64,000 nt of DNA from Craterostigma plantagineum (GCA_027422505.1 JAPQWV010000326.1:491001-555000); one strand, 5' to 3'. Positions 22,141 through 34,322 are shown, numbered from the stretch's first letter. The notes: generated by a model not told the origin, from the sequence alone. A program made the numbers and translations.

Positions 22141-25100
22141 TTACAACCGCCCATACATGAGCAGCAATTGTCTCAATTTCGTTGCTTCGGCAGTTAAGCT
22201 CTCAAAGGGCATATTCTCAGGTATTCTCCAACTCCAGTTACCACGCTGTCAACATGGGAATTAAGAAAAAAAAAATCTATTTTTTTCTAAAAAAAAAAAT
22301 CAGAAAAAAAAAAAATGGATATAAGAGATGGTGAACCAACCTGTGTTGCAGGAATGTTCATCCTTGCTGAACTTCCAAGTCCAAGAATGTCTTGCATGGG
22401 TATTATTGCAGTCTGTGCCACCGAAGAAACAGCTGCTCGTATAAGTCCCCATGAGATTTCCTCTTCGTTGACATTGCCAAGATAATTTAGTACCTAAAGA
22501 TATCAATTATCATGTGTAAGAACAAAGATTCTTTTAAGATGACTGAGGGTTTGTTTTACATCAAAACTCACATTTGATTTCTCTCCTTCAGGCAAAACAT
22601 CCCACCATCCTCGAATCTGAATATATGTACAAGTTGAACCCAGATTCATTAGTCTTGTACTCCCCTATGATTTTCAGCATGAAAACTTACCGTGTCGTTG
22701 TCGTGAGTGCCTGTGTACACAACTTGGTTTTGCTCATGATTATGAGGCAAATGTGGATTTTCAGCATCACTTCCAAAGCCTGAAGAAAGCAAACAGATAA
22801 ACAGAAGCTAAATAATGGTGGGTGTTACTAATATTGTGGGAGAAAAAAACACAAGACGGCGTGTTATGGTTACCAAATTGGAGAACCGCCATGCCAGGTG
22901 CTTTAATAGACTTCCTAAGTTGCACAACATCTTCTGTAATTACCCCCTGATTTTTAAGTGAGATAGATATAATATTACCAAATATAGACAAAATATTACA
23001 ACACACAAGCACTTTTTGTAAAAGGAAATTGCTTAATACTTCTGTTAGATTTGTTAGAACACGTACCAAGTCTTCTGCTATGATCTTAATCTCTCCCACA
23101 GATTCAGATATGGCATCAAACAGGGCTTTACCAGGTCCTACCTACTGTCAGCCAAAACATCATTAAAGAAATGCCTCGTCGATTATCATTTTGGAAATAG
23201 AGAAGAATTATGACCTTCCATCGTCCAACCGTTGCAACTTTAGCTTCTGCATAAGGGTGAATAAGATATTACTATTTTACCATATAATCACAGTTTCATT
23301 AGAAAGCTTTTCAAATATTACCGGAAGGAACAGCCCAAAAACCAGCAAATCCTCTGAAGTGATCAATCCGAAATTCATCGAATAGATCTACTGCACGACT
23401 GATACGTTGTACCCACCATGAAAATCCATCTTTTTCCATCTCTTTCCAATCATATAGTGGGCTTTTCCGAACAGAAAGCATTCATCAGTTTGCCCTTCCC
23501 CTCAGCAGAAAAAAGAGAAAATAACAGAGAAAATATATTCACCTGTTCCATAGCTGACCAGTTTCACTAAATGCATCGGGAGGAACTCCACTAACTAGAA
23601 GAGGAAAACCATTGCTGTTCTGCAGGTGAAATCAATGGCTAGTTGAATAAAGATAGAAGCAATGGAGAATTTCAAGTACATTTTTAATCAGGAAAATTAC
23701 CAGCAAGAAATGCTTCTTATTAGCCCAAACATCGGCACTGTGATAACCAACATATATTGGCATGTCTCCCATTATAGTAATCCCCTTTTTATGAGCATAC
23801 TCACGAACTTTCCTCCATTGCCTTTGGAACATAAACTGCTGAGCAACAAATATCTCTATCTGCGGATCAGAAATTTGGGTCATAAGATCTTAGTTCTGTA
23901 AAATGGAGAATGATAACGAGAAACGTAAAAGAGGTCGAAAGATTCATACAAAATCCTTTTTGCTTCGATAAACTTCTTCCAGGGCAGCATTATCGCGATT
24001 CTTCAATGGGTCAGGCCAATCATACCAGCTAACAGCATTCACGGTGTCATCAATAGCAGCAAAATAGGCAGCATCCGCAAGCCAACCTGCATAAGTCTGC
24101 CACTTTACAGCACTATATGGGCTTTCACAGAGGAAATTTTGAAGATAGCAAAAGAGAGACATTTAACAGTAATTCAACAGATTCAAGATTAAACATATAC
24201 TGAACTCTGAAGTAAAGTACTTTAGACTTACCTGATCATAACAGGTTTTTGCCAATAATAAGGAAAAAGAAAAAACTAATGAATGATTCAGACACTAAAC
24301 CTGCAACACTAGCATCCCGACGGAAGTCTTCAAGCTCATCTTTCAGCACCCCCTCACTCGATATAAGCTTCTTCGCAGCCTAAATCGAACAATAAATACA
24401 AGGAATTGAATCATGTGCTTGTTCTAGCCAAAATCAGCACGAAGCATCCCCTCTAAGAAATGTGGATTATTTACCTCGACAATTAGTGGTTCCTTGATGT
24501 TGGCAACTTCTGAATGATTCACACGATCAGCATCTCTGTAAAAGTGCAGTAATGTTGAAGTTAGCATTACCTTCGACAAGTTAAAATACATGGTTTTTGC
24601 TGTCACGCAACTCACAGTGGTTCTGGAAGATCACCCTTTGCCAGTAGACCATCTTTCACGAGTTCCTCAAGAGAAATCAATAGAGTGTTGCCACAGTTCG
24701 CATCCTGAGCATAAATCAGAACAAGATGAAATACCATATCCTATTTGTAAAGAGCTAACATAATAAATAAAATTTCCAATTGTCGCCTTAGAAGCAGGCT
24801 ACATGGCAAGGTCACTTCCATACATATTGCTCAAAATCAGTGATTGGCCAAAAAAAGAAAACTGAAGGGGGACAAAAACCTGGCCAGAGTATGGCGAACC
24901 TTCTTCACCGGCCCTTCTTCCAGGTGGAACAAGAGGAAGAACCTGCCATTTCAAAGTACTCCATCTTACAAAATTTTTCCTTTTTTCCAATCTTTGATTT
25001 ACAGCTGTTGTATTATCTGTGAATCGAGTCGCTGTCATAAAAAGGGGGAAAAAAAGAGAGAGAGAAAATCTTTTTAACCTGCCAAACAGAGCAACCAGCT

Positions 25101-25378
25101 TCGTGAAGCCAATCGAGAAACTGAAACGCCTGAGGGCCCAAATCTCCAATTCCGTGGGGTCCACTGAAGGACGTCGGATGGAGCAACACGCCGGCGCGTC
25201 TCCGATCCTTAACCCCGCGTTTCGGGAGCCACGTGTCGTACTTCAAAGGCAGGTCGTCTCCAGGCGACAGAACTACACCGCTTTGACACCTCACTCTAAC
25301 CCTGTCGGAGAGAGGAGGGAGTTTTGCAATCGCAGAGCGGAGATTGAACCAAGGTGAGCTCGGGAAAATTGTGCACAT
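22141..25378 (-). CDS. DPE1: 4-alpha-glucanotransferase DPE1 (plastid disproportionating enzyme)
   Basis: DPE1 (GH77) transfers glucan units between malto-oligosaccharides in the plastid during starch breakdown and releases glucose. Sixteen exons join exactly to 558 residues: 25378-25079, 24942-24880, 24704-24616, 24535-24475, 24379-24301, 24086-23950, 23859-23701, 23619-23543, 23461-23322, 23246-23215, 23141-23067, 22946-22874, 22779-22691, 22616-22572, 22493-22341 and 22245-22141. Signature segments are RRAGVLLHPTSFSGPHGIGDLG, GDMPIYVGYHSADVWANKKHF, FRIDHFRGFAGFWAVPS with the catalytic nucleophile Asp, IIAEDLG with the acid/base Glu, and YTGTHDND. The first ~50 residues are poor in acids and fit a transit peptide, although the annotated ATG (25378) gives a rather short one. 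tRNA-Val lies about 200 bases upstream in opposite orientation. Confidence 0.96.
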
Positions 25379-25583
25379 TGCAACAACAATTGACTTGGTT
25401 TACTCGTTGGATAACGTCGCCACCGTCAGGAAACTAGTGAATACTTGTAATAACAATGGAGATTATCAACGTCGTGCAAGAAGCAGCTGAGCTGAGCTGA
25501 GCTGAGCCAAGCAGCACATCTGTCCGTTGGCTTACGATTTGATTCCTTGAAATTCGAAAATAATGATCGAATATTCAGCTTAA

Positions 25584-25657
25584 GTCTGGGTGGTGTAGTC
25601 GGTTATCACGCTAGTCTCACACACTATAGGTCCCCGGTTCGAACCCGGGCTCAGACA
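25584..25657 (+). tRNA. tRNA-Val (CAC)
   Basis: A 74-base cloverleaf is present. The acceptor stem GTCTGGG pairs with CTCAGAC with one G-T wobble. The internal A and B boxes are intact (TGGTGTAGTCGG and GGTTCGAACC). The anticodon loop CTCACAC carries CAC. A TTTTTT pol III stop follows at about 25660. The anticodon stem is CTAGT/ACTAT, so its outermost pair (27:43) is a C-T mismatch. Confidence 0.93.
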
Positions 25658-26272
25658 TCTTTTTTCAATATATATTTTTATACTACTATTACATATATGT
25701 TCTTTTTATTCTTCGTAATAACTCTTCTGAATAGAAAAAGCTCATAGTTTTTTTCTAGCAAATCACGGGCTTCTTTCTACAAATGTATTATGATGAGCTT
25801 TTCTTTATTTTATTTAAATGGGCACTTGTTTCATGGAAAGGTTGATTTGAGACCACAGTTTGGTGTTGAGAAACAACCATGTACTTATCCACAACGAACG
25901 TAAAGTGCTTTTGCAAAAACTTCATGCTGCTAGTTGAAACTGTGGACTCCACTTTCATTGATAATAATAAAGAATATAATATATGCATTACATTTTATGA
26001 AAAATATCATCTTTTAATTAATTAATGTATTGTGTTGTCAACCCGATATATTTCATATATTAATGTTATCACAGAAAGCGAAAATGACAGAAATGTATAA
26101 CCCGCCGAAGTAGCACTATATTATATCATGTCTCTCCTACAATTAAAGTCGTCTCCTTATCTCTTACCGAGCAATAATTAGAGGAAGAGCAATAATTAGA
26201 GGAAGACCAATTATATGTATATATATATATCAAAACCAGATAGTATTACTACCACGAAAATACTTTTATAAC
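25658..26272. other. Intergenic and promoter of the first small-protein gene
   Basis: No gene is seen apart from the pol III terminator. A (TA)n TATA region lies at about 26216-26231, some 45-55 bases upstream of the small-protein ATG. A 22-base near-direct repeat (AGCAATAATTAGAGGAAGA) is duplicated at about 26170-26205. Confidence 0.45.
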
Positions 26273-26476
26273 ATGTCTTCAATGGGAGTTAACTATGGGA
26301 TACTTCAGCTGCAGAAGAAGAAGCAGAAGGAGAAACTGAAGAAGAAATTAGCAGAAAAAGATCAAAATATTACCAACAAAGAAGGAAATGATATGGAGAT
26401 AAAGGTCAAGGCCGAGAAAAGTACCAGCAAGACCTGGAACAACAAAATCTACCCTGGAAGCTTTTTTAAGCAATAA
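26273..26476 (+). CDS. Small lysine-rich protein, copy 1 of a tandem pair
   Basis: This is a single-exon frame of 67 residues with a TATA run about 45-55 bases upstream. It begins MSSMGVNYG, has a very basic middle (LQLQKKKQKEKLKKKLAEKD) predicted to be helical, and ends near NNKIYPGSFF. There is no signal peptide and no membrane segment. It shares its layout with the gene at 27834: a Gly-x-x-Tyr start, LQ-K-KEKLKKK, and a terminal K-x-x-x-I-(Y/H)-P-G block. I do not recognise a characterised family. The repetition of the pattern 1.5 kb away argues that both are real genes. Confidence 0.6.
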   Translation: MSSMGVNYGILQLQKKKQKEKLKKKLAEKDQNITNKEGNDMEIKVKAEKSTSKTWNNKIYPGSFFKQ

Positions 26477-27833
26477 TAAGATTGGTTGATATGTACTTCA
26501 TGGAATCCGTGTTTTTGTATATGTTGGGAAAAATGGGATGCTTAATTAATGTTGAGTTGATGTATCTTGTCATTGGATTTTCATAGGGGTTTTGTTTTTG
26601 AGTTCATTTCTTTTCCGTTTTAATTACCTATATGCATCCTTGAACAAGGTTCTTTGCTAATAATTGCTTGAAAGATAAATCTCGGTTGCAGTGGTTTGAT
26701 AAGCTGTGACCAAGAACCAATCATATGATTTAAAAAGAAAATAATAATAATAATGGAATACAAAATATGAGAATATTTATATATTGGTAAAAAAGGAAAG
26801 GTTATCACGTGACATGCATCTCTATTGAGCGACCCATTCACCTACCAAAAAGGCCGAACCGAAACAATTGGCCATCTTGTCCATGTATTTTAAATAATAT
26901 ACTAGCTACAAGTAATTGCAACAATCGTAAACTAAAATGTAATTAATATACCTGCAAATTTTATGGTTTTAAACTTACATTGAAGATTAGTTGAGGATTA
27001 CCATTATAAACGCAGCTTTATATATAACTAAATGTAATAGAATATTTTCATTGTCCATTCAAGTCCCTTTCTTGAACTAACTGGGAGGCAATGGAGTTGA
27101 CTTTTTCTTTTCTCTTAACAAGATAAGCAAAGTGGATTGTTTCGGTCCACAAATTCTGCTTTATAGTTAAAAAATAATACTACACTATGGTGCAAATTGC
27201 CCAAGTGCTTTCACATGCCATGCACCTACGTTAAAACAATTAAAAGAATATAATTAAGTTCAATTACAAGAGATCTCGTTATAGAACTCAGAGAAATTGT
27301 TGTTGTTGTTGAAGAACTCATTCGCAGAACTCAATGGTGATTAGGAAGATGATCTTATACTTCGCAGACTACGGCGGGCGTTCCTTCAAGAGTATATAAT
27401 AATAACAAGTGCTTGACATATATTAGTTTCAATACACTTCTTTTGCTAAATGTGGGTCAGACAACCTCCGAAGAAAGTGCTAATTATTGTTAATAATCCG
27501 CTGACAGCTATCACACCACCAACCATTAATGTCCAACGATGCACAACCCACATATCAAGTTATCAATTACATCAACACGTTGTTTTTTTTTATGATAATG
27601 GTTTAGCCGACCACTTCATTCATATATAATACCTCCATTTGATACATATATGGCCATTACTGTAGTGTGTTCATTATCAGAAAGCCAATGAGCTCCGCAC
27701 TATAAGATTATTATCATTCTTCTATATATATACGATGCCCACATCGGCAATAAGTTACAATCCCATCACACCAAACAGCTAATAACAAATACGCTGCTTG
27801 AAAAAGATTTTAATTACTTGTAAAAATAAGAAT
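26477..27833. other. Intergenic between the two small-protein genes
   Basis: No gene is supported. A (GTT)n run lies at about 27299-27311, and a TATATATATA stretch at about 27723-27731 sits roughly 100 bases upstream of the second small-protein gene and can serve as its TATA box. Confidence 0.45.
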
Positions 27834-28067
27834 ATGTATTCCACAGGAGCCAGCTATGCGCATGTTTACTTGCAGCAGAAAGGTCTTAAAGAGAAGCTGA
27901 AGAAGAAGAAGATCGAAGAAGAGAGAGCGAATATTAACGCCGTGATACAAGGAGAAGCGACGAATAACAACGTGGTCTTGGATAAAAAGACGACTGCTAA
28001 TAAAGGCAATCAAATTCACCCTGGAATAATAATAATAATAAATAGCTCTGAGGATAAAACTGTTTAA
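27834..28067 (+). CDS. Small lysine-rich protein, copy 2 of a tandem pair
   Basis: This single-exon frame has 77 residues. It begins MYSTGASYAHVYLQQKGLK, continues with the basic helix KEKLKKKKIEEERANIN, and ends with NKGNQIHPG followed by an Ile run (IIIIINSSEDKTV) created by an ATA repeat at about 28027-28041. The start and the KEKLKKK and I(Y/H)PG blocks match the gene at 26273 in order, so the two are diverged tandem duplicates in the same orientation. The extra tail after HPG may be a later extension of the frame. The function is unknown. Without a signal peptide it is probably cytosolic or nuclear. Confidence 0.62.
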   Translation: MYSTGASYAHVYLQQKGLKEKLKKKKIEEERANINAVIQGEATNNNVVLDKKTTANKGNQIHPGIIIIINSSEDKTV

Positions 28068-28430
28068 CTGTTAACATGCATGCAAGTACAGTACATAATG
28101 TGTACGAACTTTTTAGTTTCGTTCCTCGTTTAAGGTGTCTGTAAATTGAAGTTGCATGCAAGTATTCTGTCAATGCTTAAATGTGTTTGTGTGTTTGACG
28201 AATGGTCCTCCTCTATTACTGTGTTGTAATTGTACTTGTAAAAGTTTGATGTTTCGCATAAGAGCTCTGAGCGGTTATATCCATGACAGATTTATTTTTC
28301 TTGAAACAAAAAAAAAAAAGAAAAAAATATACAGTATAGTTAAGGAAGTTGTTAGTTGCTAGTTTTTCAGACCTATTAACTGCGTGTTTCTGGTTGCTGC
28401 GAGTTGAGATACTATCTTACTTGCTTTCTG
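28068..28430. other. 3' flank of small-protein gene 2
   Basis: This stretch contains a poly-A run at about 28304-28328. No gene is seen. Confidence 0.4.
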
Positions 28431-28808
28431 TAGATTTGTTATGGTGCCCACCTACCGTGAATAATCACCGTGAGCACCATAAGCAAATCTTTCAATTGTT
28501 TGCGTTTTTTCGATTCCCAACGTCGTCAACACCTCCATATATAGACCCTCTCATATCCATTTGGTAACCTAAATCGCCATCTCCAACACGTTAATTTTTA
28601 TGAAAATCATCACATCGGTACGTCGTCACATGTGAATAACAAATAATGAATTTTCTTAAAAAATTAACGTGTTGGAGAGGGCAATTTAGGTTAGTTGGAT
28701 GTATGTGAGGGCCTACGAAGGTGTTGACGACGTTGGGAATCGCAAAAGTGCAAGCAATTGAGAGATTTGCTTATTGTGCTCACGGCAGTGGGCACCATAG
28801 CAAATCTA
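28431..28808. mobile_element. Foldback element (MITE-like long inverted repeat)
   Basis: A 378-base imperfect palindrome. The left arm (28431-28600) begins TAGATTTGTTATGGTGCCCAC and the right arm (28657-28808) ends GTGGGCACCATAGCAAATCTA. The arms match along their length, including CCCAACGTCGTCAACACCT and CTCCAACACGTTAATTTTT with its complement, around a spacer of about 55 bases. The outermost TA may be a duplicated TA target, with termini GATTTG...CAAATC. No coding capacity is present. A transcript would form a long hairpin. Confidence 0.8.
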
Positions 28809-31098
28809 TCTACATATAATATATACTTCCCATGTTCCATTTGATTTTGGACATTTAGGGTATGGCACGGTTTTTAAAAACTGAATATTTTAATAATATA
28901 GTGCAATTAAAAGGAAAAAATGTATATATTGACACGTCTTTTAAGAGTATTTAATATTATTAAATTGATTATTTGTTATAGTTTTTTACTAAAATAGGAA
29001 ATGTACAAAAGACAGCGGAACGTCGATACAGTAAAATGTACAAAATCTATTGCGACGGAGGGGTATATTATTACAAGTACCGCTCTTACTAAACAAGCTG
29101 AGACTAATAGTAACAACCCATTCAAACGGGCCTAACCAATAGCCATATTGAGTAAATCGGCCCATAAGACACCCTCACTGCCTTAATTAGGTTAGGGCTC
29201 ACCAGCTAACTAACACCGAAAGTTTCAAAGGCAGCAGTGGCAGTTATGTTAGTTATTGCAAGAAATACAATTGTGTGCGTCATTTTTAAGCTAGTTGGAT
29301 TCGATTTTAATTAGTATTAGAATAATACATTATAAGTTGACTGGTCGTCTTAGTTCTCGGCTTTAGATTTTTCTTGGCAGCCAAGTCTTGAGATTCCTTC
29401 CTCGTGATTTACGATCAATCTCTTTAATTTTTGCCTAACGCGCATGATTAAGAATTAATTGTGAAGTCTTGGGTACATTGTTATTATTTATTCACAATAC
29501 CCAATATAAAGAAATGCTATGATTCAAAAGGATGCGCACTTTAGTCACCAGTAAGACCTATAAAGTACTGACATGCCATATACGAACGAAATCAAATAAC
29601 TAGCACGCATCCATTTCCATACCAATAAACGTATAATAACACCTTGCAATAACCTTGGCCATTAAGAATGCCATAAGTCAAGAAAGAACTTAAGGGAGCA
29701 CAATTATTGAACAGTTTGGGATGCTGGAATCCCTTTTCTGTGACTAGAACTTGATTCTATTGAAGATCAATATATATTAAAAAAAAGACTCCAATTTAAT
29801 TTGGTCCAAATATTATTATTCTATCTGTTTTTGATTCAGTTTCTAAATAAAGATCTGCCGACCAAAAAGCGAACGATCGCCATGGAATGGTCCCTCCCCT
29901 CTAAATTACTCAACAAGAGCCACGTAACATTCATTTGTTTCACCAAATGATAACAATATAGCATGTTACTAAATCAATAATTCCATTGAATATAAATATT
30001 AACTGTGACATACTTATTTATTAAAAAACACACGTGCGGTGTTCGGCGCATTGTCTGAAATCCAAGTTTGCCCAAGTCAAGGTCCAAGGTTTGAAGATTT
30101 CTTGTGTACTTTCGATTTGTCGGTGTTTTATTAACAAGGGTAAAAATTATAGCGTGACTATTGCAAGTTTTGAAAAAGAAAACGACGATTCTTGTTTTTC
30201 TAAAGAATAAAAAGGAAAGTATAAAGGCGTGAAGAACTAGAATTTTCCACACTTTTTTCTAGTAGGTGAATATATGACTAATAAATATTCTGTTAACCAA
30301 TTATATGCATGGATGGGCATTCTCCAAATAACATTTTAACTTTGGCCTAAAGTCATCAAACTTTCGATATATTTTTTATTTAGTCAAGCAACGCGGATTA
30401 TACTAACCCAACAATAAATTACTAGTGTGAAACGATGATATTTAGGCGTAGAAAACGGACTCGCTTTACTAAACGTACTTTATTCATGAAATTGCAATTC
30501 ACATACAAGAAAGGTTTATTATTTTATTTTATTTGTCTGACGAACCAAGTAGTTTGTGAGAATGTGTTTCCTGAAACAATGGCTACTGGTTTATGACCAG
30601 AAATTTGAATAAAAAGTATGTCATGAGGGATCCTTTGGTGCCAATAATTTTACATTTGCATGTGATGGATTAGGAATATTATGTCCCATTGTAAGACAAA
30701 GAATCTCATACTTTTCCCAAGGTTCTCTTCATTTGTTCTCCTCTCTGCTCTACCTACACATAAAGCTAGTTCACTTGTACAAATCAAGCTTTATATTATT
30801 AGCAATATCAGTCAGTACTATTATTTTATAGAAAATAATATTTATTTGAGTGCCCCTCGAGTGGATCTCTCGTGGCATGCCACGTGTCACGAGCCCACAT
30901 AATTGGTGTCACGACGGTGGTGGCTGCTTTTCCGCTGACGGCGGCGAAAGGTGGTGGGGCGATGCTTGAATAGTGAGTGCCCAAAGTTTTGAAGAGGACA
31001 CGTTTCTAACCTACATTGTATAATAAACGAAAATAAATTAAATCACCGTAACTAGTCACTACGTGGAATTAATAATCTTTTCCAATAAATCACTCTCC
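28809..31098. other. Gene-poor intergenic region
   Basis: AT-rich sequence over 2.3 kb with no coding frame, splice structure or RNA gene that I can support. A G-box (GCCACGTGTC) lies at 30880-30889. Small frames at 29974-30252 (-) and 30681-30902 (+) show no family features. Confidence 0.45.
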
Positions 31099-31766
31099 GG
31101 GGTGTTTGTTTTGAGGTATCCTCCAAAACATCACCGTGATCTTCGCATCTTCTCCTCATCACTGTGTTTGTTTTTCGTAGGTTATGAGTCATCACCGTAA
31201 TGAAGGATCACCTAGGTAATCAAAGTGGGGGTGATATTCCAACTTTTGGATCACCCCACAAAGCTAGGTGATCCAACATTACGGTAATGAAGTGATATTT
31301 GGAATTCTTATTTGAAAAATGTTACAAATGATATTTTAACATTTATTCCAAATACACCATTTATTCATATTTTAGATTGTAGAACTAACTAAAACTTAAA
31401 AACATATTTAATAATATAATTGATAATTATATAATAGACTTATAATTAATGCTTAAAAAATTTAAACTCGCTAATATTGATCATTGTTACGTAAAATATC
31501 AGCTCAACGTATATTAATTCACATTACCTATATCATTCCCTATATGATATACGTAGGGTTAAATATGCCATTTATGCCATATCACCCCACGCATCACCGT
31601 GATTAATCAAACATAATATTTCAATATCACCTTGATATGCGAAATGAAATATCACCCAAAAACAAACACATCGATGATATATCACCTTCATCCACATCAC
31701 AGTGATACGCACGTTACGGTGATGCGAGTATCACCGTGATACTAATCATCGGAAACAAACACGCCC
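31099..31766. mobile_element. Tourist/Harbinger-like MITE with TIR GGG(C)GTGTTTGTTT
   Basis: The left end reads GGGGTGTTTGTTTTGAGG and the right end, reverse-complemented, reads GGGCGTGTTTGTTTCC. The roughly 670 bases between carry many copies of ATCACCGTGAT-like motifs near both ends (about 31130, 31188, 31277, 31583, 31690, 31715 and 31730), plus a strong internal hairpin at 31190-31297 (ATCACCTAGG...CTAGGTGATCC). There is no open reading frame. The flanking target duplication is not clear, so the class assignment rests on the TIRs only. Confidence 0.65.
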
Positions 31767-31954
31767 TATGTATCTCATTTGTGAGGATCAAATACGTGCA
31801 CCAAAGGGTTAAAAATCCACGAGTGTATCATTCATTCATTCATTCACCGTCTTTCTTACTCCGTAGGACCAAATGGAGGAAATTTTTAAGGATATCAAAT
31901 GTGGGGCCCACGACCCGATCCTACTCTCTCCGTCGGCTAGTGGTCTGATTCAAC

Positions 31955-31962
31955 TATAAAAA
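31955..31962 (+). promoter_or_regulatory. TATA box of the TPP gene
   Basis: TATAAAAA lies 136 bases upstream of the TPP start codon, a normal distance for a plant gene with a leader of about 100 bases. The MITE ends only about 190 bases further upstream. Confidence 0.6.
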
Positions 31963-32090
31963 CACCGAACTAGCTCCAAGTCTTTCACACAATTAATCAA
32001 GCACAAAAAAAAAAAAAAACTCGCTAATTGTTGGGGTTTCTTGCCCAATCTAATTATTATTACAGAAGTTCTTCTTCCTTCTCAGTCATT

Positions 32091-34322
32091 ATGACTAACA
32101 CATCCTCCGCACAAAAACCGCCAGCTGTTCCTGGAAATCCCATCGCCATCTCAAAGACGACGAGGCAAATGCTTCTCAGCCTCGAAATCAATGGAGGTTG
32201 CAAGGTCAACTCTTGGGTTGACTCAATGAGAGCTTCATCTCCAACCCATGTCCATTCTCAGCAAGTTACTGATATGTCGTCCTCACACGACCACATGAGT
32301 TATTGGACGGTAAGTCCTTAGTCCTGTAATAATACCACGTATTAGGATTTAAAAGAAATTAAAATCCATTCAATAGCGTGTGTGTGCATGCAAACAAAGA
32401 CACGTGCATGTGTGGTGTAGCCGATGGCTGCTTACTTACATTACACGAGTTTTTTTTTTTTTTTTTTTGTGTTGTACTGTTTTGTAATTAAGAGACGTTA
32501 AAACTAATGGCGAGGAAATGATGAATTAATATATTTTCAGGCAGAGCATCCATCTGCTCTAGACATGTTTGAGCAGATAACAAATGCTTCGAAGGGAAAG
32601 CAGATAGTAATGTTCTTGGACTATGACGGCACTCTTTCACCCATAGTTGAAGACCCTGATCGAGCTTTCATGTCTGATGCGGTTAGTAGCTTACAGTTTA
32701 TATATACGGTTTGTTTGATCTTCATTATTTAATTATATTTCAACCGTAGTGTATATATAATCGATTGATGTCTAAACAGATGAGAGAAGCAGTGAGGAAA
32801 CTTGCAAGATATTTTCCCACAGCTATCGTGACTGGGAGGAGTATAGACAAGGTTAGTAAGAGCACGAATTCTTATTTTCTTTGCATAACATGTATCGGCA
32901 CGTTTGTTTATTAGTTGCTGGTTATTTATTTTGTTCTTGATTTTGTATGTACAAACTGCAGGTGTATGATTTTGTACGCCTATCAGAGCTTTATTATGCT
33001 GGAAGCCATGGAATGGACATAAAAGGTCCATCAAAAGGCTCCAAACACAATAAGGTGACTTAATTACTACCAATTTTTTTCTTTGCTCAATAATGGTTTT
33101 TTTTCTTTCTTTCTTTCTTTCTTTCTTTTTTCTTTCATACGTTTAATTTTGAACTCGCAATATCGAATCTCAGGAGGCTGAAGCTGTTCTTTTCCAGCCT
33201 GCAAGTGAGTTCCTTCCTATGATAGACGAGGCATACAAATCACTTTTGGACGTGTGCAATAAAACTCCAGGTGCCAAGGTGGAGAACAACAAGTTCTGCA
33301 TCTCTGTACATTTTCGCTGTGTGGACGAGATGGTAATTAACTAGAGATATTATTACAATCTGTGGATCAGTAAAAGACTTGATTTTTATGTTCTTTGTCC
33401 CTATTTTTTTTTCTTCTCTCAAGAAATGGAGTGAATTAGCCAAGCAAGTAGGAGCTGTGGTGGATGGTTACCCAAATCTGCGATTGACACAAGGAAGAAA
33501 GGTTCGTTAAATCACAAGCAGATAATATGGCTTTCCGTTATTACAGTTTTGATGGGAAAAAGAAATACCCTTTGTTTTAATAACTTAGAAACGAATATCT
33601 ATATATAATATATATTTACTTCAACTCAACGTGGACGTTACACCAACCAAACTGCAGCACATATTAACATATATCCTTCTTTGTCGGTTATGTGGTCATG
33701 ATTTAGACTTGAAGAATGAATATATGATGAAAATTAATGCAGGTGTTAGAAATACGGCCCACAATCAAATGGGACAAAGGGAAGGCTCTTGAATTTTTGT
33801 TGGAGTCTCTCGGTAAGTTATTAAATGTCGACATCCTTGATATACTTTTATATTTAAAAAGTAAAATGAATTATTATTGCTGTTGTTACAACGAAACAAT
33901 ATTTCATCATCAACAACAATATAGTTATTTTCTTCGACATATAATCGCAGGATACGCCAACTGCAGGGATGTGTTTCCGATATATATAGGCGATGACCGA
34001 ACCGATGAAGATGCTTTCGAGGTTCTAAAACAAAGAGGGCAAGGTTTTGGTGTACTTGTCTCAACTACCCCTAAGGACACCAAAGCATCTTATACTTTAC
34101 AAGAACCATCCGAGGTTAATATACATAACATATATCGTCTGTTGTACGCCTTGAGTTTTAATTAATTAAGGAAAAGAACATACATATATGATTTGAAATG
34201 GTTCGGTTCATTAGGTTATGGCTTTCCTGCGGCGCTTAGTCGAGTGGAAACGATCGTTGTTGAGAAGACAGTTTCGAATGAGAAGACAACTCGAAGTGAT
34301 TAGCATGTCATTACCAAACTGA
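32091..34322 (+). CDS. TPP: Trehalose-6-phosphate phosphatase
   Basis: The enzyme dephosphorylates trehalose 6-phosphate, a sugar signal, to trehalose. Nine exons join exactly to 367 residues: 32091-32309, 32541-32681, 32780-32851, 32962-33054, 33174-33332, 33424-33501, 33743-33812, 33951-34114 and 34215-34322. HAD-phosphatase motifs are all present: the nucleophile motif FLDYDGT (D100, D102), the TGRS motif in [11 protein letters not shown], the Lys in KWDKGKAL, and GDDRTDED (residues 291-298). The N-terminal ~75 residues are variable and Ser-rich, with no clear transit peptide, as in the short TPPs. The C-terminus is basic (RRLVEWKR...RMRRQLEV). The ATG at 32091 is the first in frame. The nearest relatives I recall are the Arabidopsis TPPA-TPPJ proteins; the exact subtype is not decided. 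Confidence 0.95.

Noticed and set aside
24799..25164. Open frame continuing the DPE1 region on the minus strand
   Set aside because: It is intron read-through between DPE1 exons 1 and 2; the spliced model gives the full family sequence.
28431..28808. Could the inverted repeat be a microRNA precursor or CRISPR-like array
   Set aside because: The arms are too long and too uniform for a typical MIR gene, and there are no repeat-spacer units; a foldback transposon fits better.
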